Source of the DNA: Nanosynbacter sp.
Lineage (GTDB): Bacteria > Patescibacteriota > Saccharimonadia > Saccharimonadales > Saccharimonadaceae
NCBI GenBank assembly: GCA_015257485.1
Contig: JABZKC010000026.1
Location: forward strand, 1-7,239
DNA length: 7,239 nucleotides
Direction of reading: 5' to 3'
The notes under the pieces are model-generated. The model was not told the DNA's origin. It ran no database searches and saw nothing but the letters and a program-made list of their open reading frames with translations. The translations under genes and the position numbers were made by a program. This document shows positions 4,915-7,239 of this stretch, piece after piece. Each line of letters opens with the position of its first letter. Position 1 is the first letter of the stretch.

Positions 4915-4942
4915 ATAAAAGAGCTCGTTTAGCGCTGACGTC

Positions 4943-4971
4943 ATAATATCATACCTCACCTACTTTGCCTA
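4943..4971 (-). promoter_or_regulatory. Promoter of the non-coding RNA
   Basis: On the - strand TAGGCA (4966-4971), 17 bp, TATTAT (4943-4948), preceded by TGA so that it forms an extended -10 (TGATATTAT). Predicted start is near 4936. It lies back to back with the promoter of the + strand polymerase gene within about 60 bp. Confidence 0.6.
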
Positions 4972-4997
4972 GACTATTTTTAGCCTTTTTATATAAT
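4970..4997 (+). promoter_or_regulatory. Promoter of the Y-family polymerase gene, leaderless
   Basis: A perfect TATAAT (4992-4997) lies eight bases before the ATG at 5005, with a poor -35 (TAGACT, 4970-4975, 16-bp spacer). The expected transcription start coincides with the ATG and there is no SD, so the mRNA is probably leaderless. No LexA box of the Gram-negative (CTGT-N8-ACAG) or Gram-positive (GAAC-N4-GTTC) type is visible. Confidence 0.6.
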
Positions 4998-5004
4998 AAA
5001 TAAT

Positions 5005-6333
5005 ATGGCGCAAATTACTCCTGAGCGAACCTACCTCGCGATTGATCTTAAATCTTTTTATGCCTCCGTCGAATGTGTGAAACGTGGCCTCGACCCCTTG
5101 ACCGCACGTCTCGTGGTCGCCGATGAGTCACGTACCGAAAAAACTATCTGTCTCGCCGTCTCGCCGGCTCTAAAAGCCCTCGGTATCTCTGGTCGCGCTC
5201 GGCTTTTTGAAGTCTATAAAAAAGTCCCTCGCGGCAGTTTCATTATCGCCAAGCCTGCCATGGCTGACTATCTTCAGGTTAGCTCTAAAATTTTTGCTAT
5301 TTATGCCGCCTATGTTGCCACGGAAGATATTCACGTCTACTCTGTCGATGAGGCTTTTCTTGACATCACAAGTTATCTTCGCGCCTATGAGATGGATGCC
5401 AAACAGCTCGCACGCACTATCATCAAAGATGTTCTAGGACACACCGGCATTACCGCCACCGCTGGGCTAGGTAGCAATCTTTATCTCGCTAAAATTGCCA
5501 TGGACATTCTCGCCAAACACCAAACGGCCGACCCTGATGGAGTACGCATCGCCTCGCTCAATGAGGTTTCTTATCGCAAATTACTCTGGCGACACCAGCC
5601 GCTCACCGATTTTTGGCGCATTGGCCCTGGGATTAGCAAGTCTCTTCACAATTTTGGCGTTTATACTATGGGTGATCTCGCTCGCTTTAGCCTCACCGCC
5701 TCCGAAAAGCTCTACCACAAATTCGGCGTGAATGCTGAATTAATTATCGACCACGCTTGGGGAATTGAACCGACCACGATTGCCGATATCAAATCCTATC
5801 GCCGAAAAGACCACAGTCTCAGCTCCGGTCAAGTCCTTGCTACCGGACTTTATTCTGAAAAACTCCGTAATATTCTCGTCGAAATGGCCGACAAACTCTG
5901 TCATGAACTTCACGAAAAACATTTGCTCACCAATAACCTCACACTTCACCTTTCTTATGATAAAAAAGCCGATTCTACCTCTGTTAAACCTTTCGCTCAC
6001 GGCTCTAAATCTTTTTCCTACACCGATGAGAGTAATCTGATTATTGAATATTTTTTACAAATCTTCACCCAAATTCTCGATCCCACTCGTCCAGTCAAAA
6101 AACTTGGTCTCACTCTCGGACACCTCAAATCCGTCGATACAATCACCACTCAATTAGACCTTTTCGAGAATCAAAAAACCACCGAACGAACTTCTCGCAA
6201 TCGAAATCTCGAGCAAGCCACGCTAAAAATTAAGCAAAAATTTGGCAAAAATGCCATCCTGCGTGGCACAAGCTATTTCGAAGGTTCCACCATGCGTGAA
6301 CGCAATCAACAGATTGGAGGTCACCGTGCCTAA
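5005..6333 (+). CDS. Y-family translesion DNA polymerase (UvrX/DinB type)
   Basis: This 442-aa error-prone polymerase copies past DNA lesions. The palm motifs are clear: AIDLKSFYASVEC (12-24) with catalytic D14 and steric-gate Y19, and YSVDEAFLD (112-120) with catalytic D115-E116. A helix-hairpin-helix (FWRIGPGISKSLHNFGVYTMGDLARF, about 203-228) follows, then the little-finger domain. QLDLF at 383-387 is a canonical beta-clamp binding motif. The C-terminus (GKNAILRG ... RERNQQIGGHRA) is typical of the UvrX/YqjW subgroup that pairs with YolD proteins, rather than of E. coli DinB. The ATG at 5005 directly follows a -10 box, with no SD. The last codons contain the GGAGGT that serves the next gene, which overlaps by 8 nt. 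Damage induction is plausible from the family, but no operator is seen. Confidence 0.93.
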   Translation: MAQITPERTYLAIDLKSFYASVECVKRGLDPLTARLVVADESRTEKTICLAVSPALKALGISGRARLFEVYKKVPRGSFIIAKPAMADYLQVSSKIFAIYAAYVATEDIHVYSVDEAFLDITSYLRAYEMDAKQLARTIIKDVLGHTGITATAGLGSNLYLAKIAMDILAKHQTADPDGVRIASLNEVSYRKLLWRHQPLTDFWRIGPGISKSLHNFGVYTMGDLARFSLTASEKLYHKFGVNAELIIDHAWGIEPTTIADIKSYRRKDHSLSSGQVLATGLYSEKLRNILVEMADKLCHELHEKHLLTNNLTLHLSYDKKADSTSVKPFAHGSKSFSYTDESNLIIEYFLQIFTQILDPTRPVKKLGLTLGHLKSVDTITTQLDLFENQKTTERTSRNRNLEQATLKIKQKFGKNAILRGTSYFEGSTMRERNQQIGGHRA

Positions 6334-6604
6334 ATCTAACCAGCAAATTAGAGCCCCTCAACCAAATCTAACTAAACCTTCACAGTTAGATTCTAAATTG
6401 GCTGACCCATACCAAGATATCATTAATCTTCAACCACCACGCCTACCGAGTCATCCACCGATGTCTCGCACTGCCAGAGCCGCCCAGTTTATGCCTTTTA
6501 AGGCTTTGGAACCCCACGAAGCCAATATTCAGGCTGTCGAAGAAATTATCGAACAAAAAACCGATACTTATATTGAATTTGACGAAATCTATCCCGATTT
6601 TTAG
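6326..6604 (+). CDS. YolD-like protein, partner of the Y-family polymerase
   Basis: This 92-aa protein has a Pro/Gln-rich variable first half and the conserved block MSRTARAAQFMPFKALEPHE at 46-65, matching the MS-x-x-x-RAAQF-x-PF-x-AL signature of the small YolD-like proteins found after UvrX-type polymerases. The role of YolD proteins is poorly defined; by analogy to UmuD they are suspected to modulate the polymerase. The start is GTG at 6326 because GGAGGT (6316-6321) is properly spaced and the start overlaps the polymerase stop by 8 nt, which implies translational coupling. An upstream ATG in this frame (6242) lies deep in the polymerase gene without SD and was rejected. No terminator follows; the rpmG promoter begins nine bases after the stop, so readthrough into rpmG is possible. 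Confidence 0.85.
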   Translation: MPKSNQQIRAPQPNLTKPSQLDSKLADPYQDIINLQPPRLPSHPPMSRTARAAQFMPFKALEPHEANIQAVEEIIEQKTDTYIEFDEIYPDF

Positions 6605-6612
6605 TGCATTTA

Positions 6613-6641
6613 TTTACAGATTTCATATCTTATGGTAAAAT
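6613..6641 (+). promoter_or_regulatory. rpmG promoter, extended -10
   Basis: TTTACA (6613-6618), 17 bp, TAAAAT (6636-6641), with TGG directly before the -10 giving an extended -10 element. Predicted start is near 6648, about four bases before the ATG at 6652, so the transcript is practically leaderless. Confidence 0.75.
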
Positions 6642-6651
6642 AGTCCCAATC

Positions 6652-6861
6652 ATGTCAAAAAAGAGTAATACCAAACGCAAGCTCGTCGGTCTCGTTTCAG
6701 AGGAATCTGGTATCCGTGCATACTATACCAAGAAAAACACCATGAACACCCCAGACAAGCTTAGCTTGAAGAAATACGATCCAATTCTTCGCAAGCACGT
6801 CGTTTTCACTGAAACCAAGAAAAACCTTGGCCGTAACGAAGTGAAAGAGAAGAAGCGTTAA
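6652..6861 (+). CDS. rpmG: Large-subunit ribosomal protein bL33
   Basis: This 69-aa basic protein (about one quarter Lys/Arg) binds 23S rRNA near the E site. The core YYTKKNTMNTPDKLSLKKYDPILRKHVVFTETK (24-56) is the bL33 fold signature. There is no cysteine, so it is the zinc-free form. It is longer than the usual 49-56 residues because of a ~10-residue N-terminal addition and a basic tail (KNLGRNEVKEKKR). The ATG at 6652 has no SD but follows the extended -10 promoter at leaderless distance. A GTG at 6604 would lie upstream of that promoter and was rejected. A strong terminator starts at the stop codon. Confidence 0.95.
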   Translation: MSKKSNTKRKLVGLVSEESGIRAYYTKKNTMNTPDKLSLKKYDPILRKHVVFTETKKNLGRNEVKEKKR

Positions 6862-6890
6862 AATCTCCCTCTCCTTATGGGAGATTTTTT
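6861..6890 (+). terminator. rpmG terminator
   Basis: AAATCTCCC (6861-6869) pairs with GGGAGATTT (6879-6887) around a 9-nt loop and runs into a six-T tract (6885-6890). The first base of the stem is the last base of the stop codon. Confidence 0.9.
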
Positions 6891-6979
6891 CTGTGCCAAA
6901 AATCTGCCAATCCCACAAATAATCCGCGAGAGGATTGTTTCAATAGAGCATCGGTCCACTAATTAGATTTTTTCGCAAC

Positions 6980-7000
6980 AAAAAATAGCTCCCTCGAGCT
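6980..7000 (-). terminator. tRNA-Trp terminator
   Basis: On the - strand AGCTC (6996-7000) pairs with GAGCT (6987-6991) around a 4-nt loop, followed by A and TTTTTT. It starts five bases after the encoded CCA, so the tRNA is a single-gene unit. The stem is short, hence the moderate score. Confidence 0.65.
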
Positions 7001-7004
7001 AATC

Positions 7005-7079
7005 TGGCAGGGGCGCACGGAATCGAACCATGATCTACGGTTTTGGAGACCGCTATACTAACCGTTGTACTACGCCCCT
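7005..7079 (-). tRNA. trnW: tRNA-Trp (anticodon CCA)
   Basis: A full cloverleaf can be drawn on the - strand. The acceptor stem is AGGGGCG/CGCCCCT, and the D stem is GTAC/GTAT. The anticodon stem GCGGT/ACCGT encloses the loop CTCCAAA with anticodon CCA. The variable loop has 4 nt and the T stem CATGG/CCGTG encloses TTCGATT. The discriminator is G73 and the 3' CCA is encoded (7005-7007). It reads UGG only; nothing in the anticodon suggests UAG suppression. Confidence 0.97.
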
Positions 7080-7089
7080 AGGCTTTTTT

Positions 7090-7118
7090 ATTATAACATA
7101 TCTCTCTGCAATTCCGAA
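7090..7118 (-). promoter_or_regulatory. tRNA-Trp promoter, extended -10
   Basis: On the - strand TGTTATAAT (7090-7098) is a perfect extended -10. The -35 position (7113-7118) is poor, which extended -10 promoters tolerate. Transcription would start about four bases before the mature tRNA 5' end. Confidence 0.7.
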
Positions 7119-7175
7119 TTAATACATCTAGCTAAAAAATCAAAACTCATAAATCGACCTTAAATTTCACATTCT

Positions 7176-7205
7176 TTGTTCATTTAATTACTTCCATGAT
7201 ATAAT
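7176..7205 (+). promoter_or_regulatory. Promoter of the gene at the right edge, extended -10
   Basis: TGATATAAT (7197-7205) is a perfect extended -10, with TTGTTC (7176-7181) 18 bp upstream. The predicted start near 7212 is three bases before an ATG, again a leaderless arrangement. Confidence 0.6.
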
Positions 7206-7214
7206 ATCTCCAAT

Positions 7215-7239
7215 ATGGAAGGTAAAAAGAAAACAAGAC
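7215..7239 (+). CDS. Start of an unidentified gene, cut by the window edge
   Basis: Only M-E-G-K-K-K-T-R is visible, a basic N-terminus. Support comes from the extended -10 promoter at leaderless distance, the same layout as rpmG and the polymerase gene. In many bacteria rpmG is followed by tRNA-Trp, secE and nusG, so a secE-like gene is conceivable, but eight residues cannot show it. Confidence 0.4.

Larger units (their letters stand above)
4473..4936 (-). ncRNA. Putative ~460-nt structured RNA, family not recognised
   Basis: A - strand promoter (4943-4971) and terminator (4473-4495) bracket about 460 bases without any convincing reading frame on either strand. The 5' part (AAACAGGAATGGAAAC, 4899-4914) pairs with the 3' part (4585-4601) to form a 16-bp helix with one bulged G, enclosing almost 300 nt. 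Inside are local hairpins: GGTTAA/TTAACC enclosing AGCC/GGCT (4860-4891), TGCAT/ATGCA (4836-4848), GAAGT/ACTTC (4811-4825), CTGTG/CACAG (4757-4772). After the closing helix come CCGTA/TACGG (4556-4572), TCAC/GTGA (4532-4545), CGACTTT/AAAGTCG (4501-4515) and the terminator. I looked for RNase P RNA cores (GGAAAGTCC, ACAGAA-GGCTTA), tmRNA ends (TTCGACAGG, GGTTCGA, encoded CCA), the SRP core and the 6S bubble and found none. A long leader of the + strand polymerase gene is the alternative, but its -10 box lies downstream of this region. Confidence 0.6.

Noticed and set aside
4473..4936. Identification of the RNA as RNase P RNA, tmRNA, SRP RNA or 6S RNA
   Set aside because: The conserved cores of these RNAs are not visible on either strand; a short resemblance (GAGAGGAAGTACC) to the RNase P GAGGAAAGTCC box is too weak.
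4921..5004. LexA/SOS box upstream of the polymerase gene
   Set aside because: No CTGT-N8-ACAG or GAAC-N4-GTTC pattern is present; GAGCTC and AGCGCT are short palindromes without known meaning here.
5740..6000. 86-codon - strand frame inside the polymerase gene
   Set aside because: It is a shadow of the well-supported polymerase frame, with no SD or promoter.

Overview
The window looks like a piece of a small-genome, low-GC bacterial chromosome. The best guess is a Patescibacteria/CPR member, most plausibly a Saccharibacteria (TM7) relative. The clues are compact genes, a Cys-free bL33, a CHAP-like protein with the YPYAD...TSYVAW pattern I associate with that group, and several genes whose -10 box sits almost on the ATG (leaderless mRNAs). 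The phylum is an inference (about 0.5). The standard stop codons TAA, TAG and TGA are all in use.

Layout. (1) 1-1543, + strand: a consensus promoter, a cytosolic CHAP-fold protein whose catalytic Cys and His appear to be lost, a perfect hairpin, then a stand-alone SpoT/Mesh1-type (p)ppGpp hydrolase with a strong terminator. (2) 1543-3148, - strand: three orphan genes. The middle one is cut by an in-frame TAG (2207-2209) after which 64 good codons continue. The first one (2786-3148) carries a decayed tandem copy of its own 3' end. (3) 3149-3360: a compact divergent promoter region in which two near-identical promoters (TTGACA-N17-TACAAT) face away from each other and their -35 boxes form a 9-bp inverted repeat. 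It drives the orphan gene leftward and an ADP-ribosylglycohydrolase (DraG/ARH) rightward. That enzyme has Asn-Asn where the family has its metal-binding Asp-Asp. (4) 4363-5004: no protein gene. It holds two convergent terminators and, on the - strand, a probable ~460-nt structured non-coding RNA with its own promoter, a long-range 16-bp closing helix and a terminator. I could not assign it to a known family. (5) 5005-6604, + strand: a UvrX-type Y-family polymerase and its YolD-like partner, translationally coupled. (6) 6613-7239: rpmG (bL33) with terminator, tRNA-Trp(CCA) on the - strand with promoter and terminator, and the first codons of a further + gene.

How the parts relate. The polymerase/YolD pair is a DNA-damage tolerance module. 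rpmG and tRNA-Trp are translation housekeeping. The left 4.4 kb is accessory-like: an alarmone hydrolase, an ADP-ribose hydrolase homologue, two proteins with altered active sites and three orphans. Its promoters share a TTTGTCAA/TTGACAAA element, which suggests (inference) common control of the left-edge CHAP-like gene and the divergent orphan/ADP-ribosylglycohydrolase pair. Genes in this part have Shine-Dalgarno sites and leaders, whereas dinB, rpmG and the last gene look leaderless.
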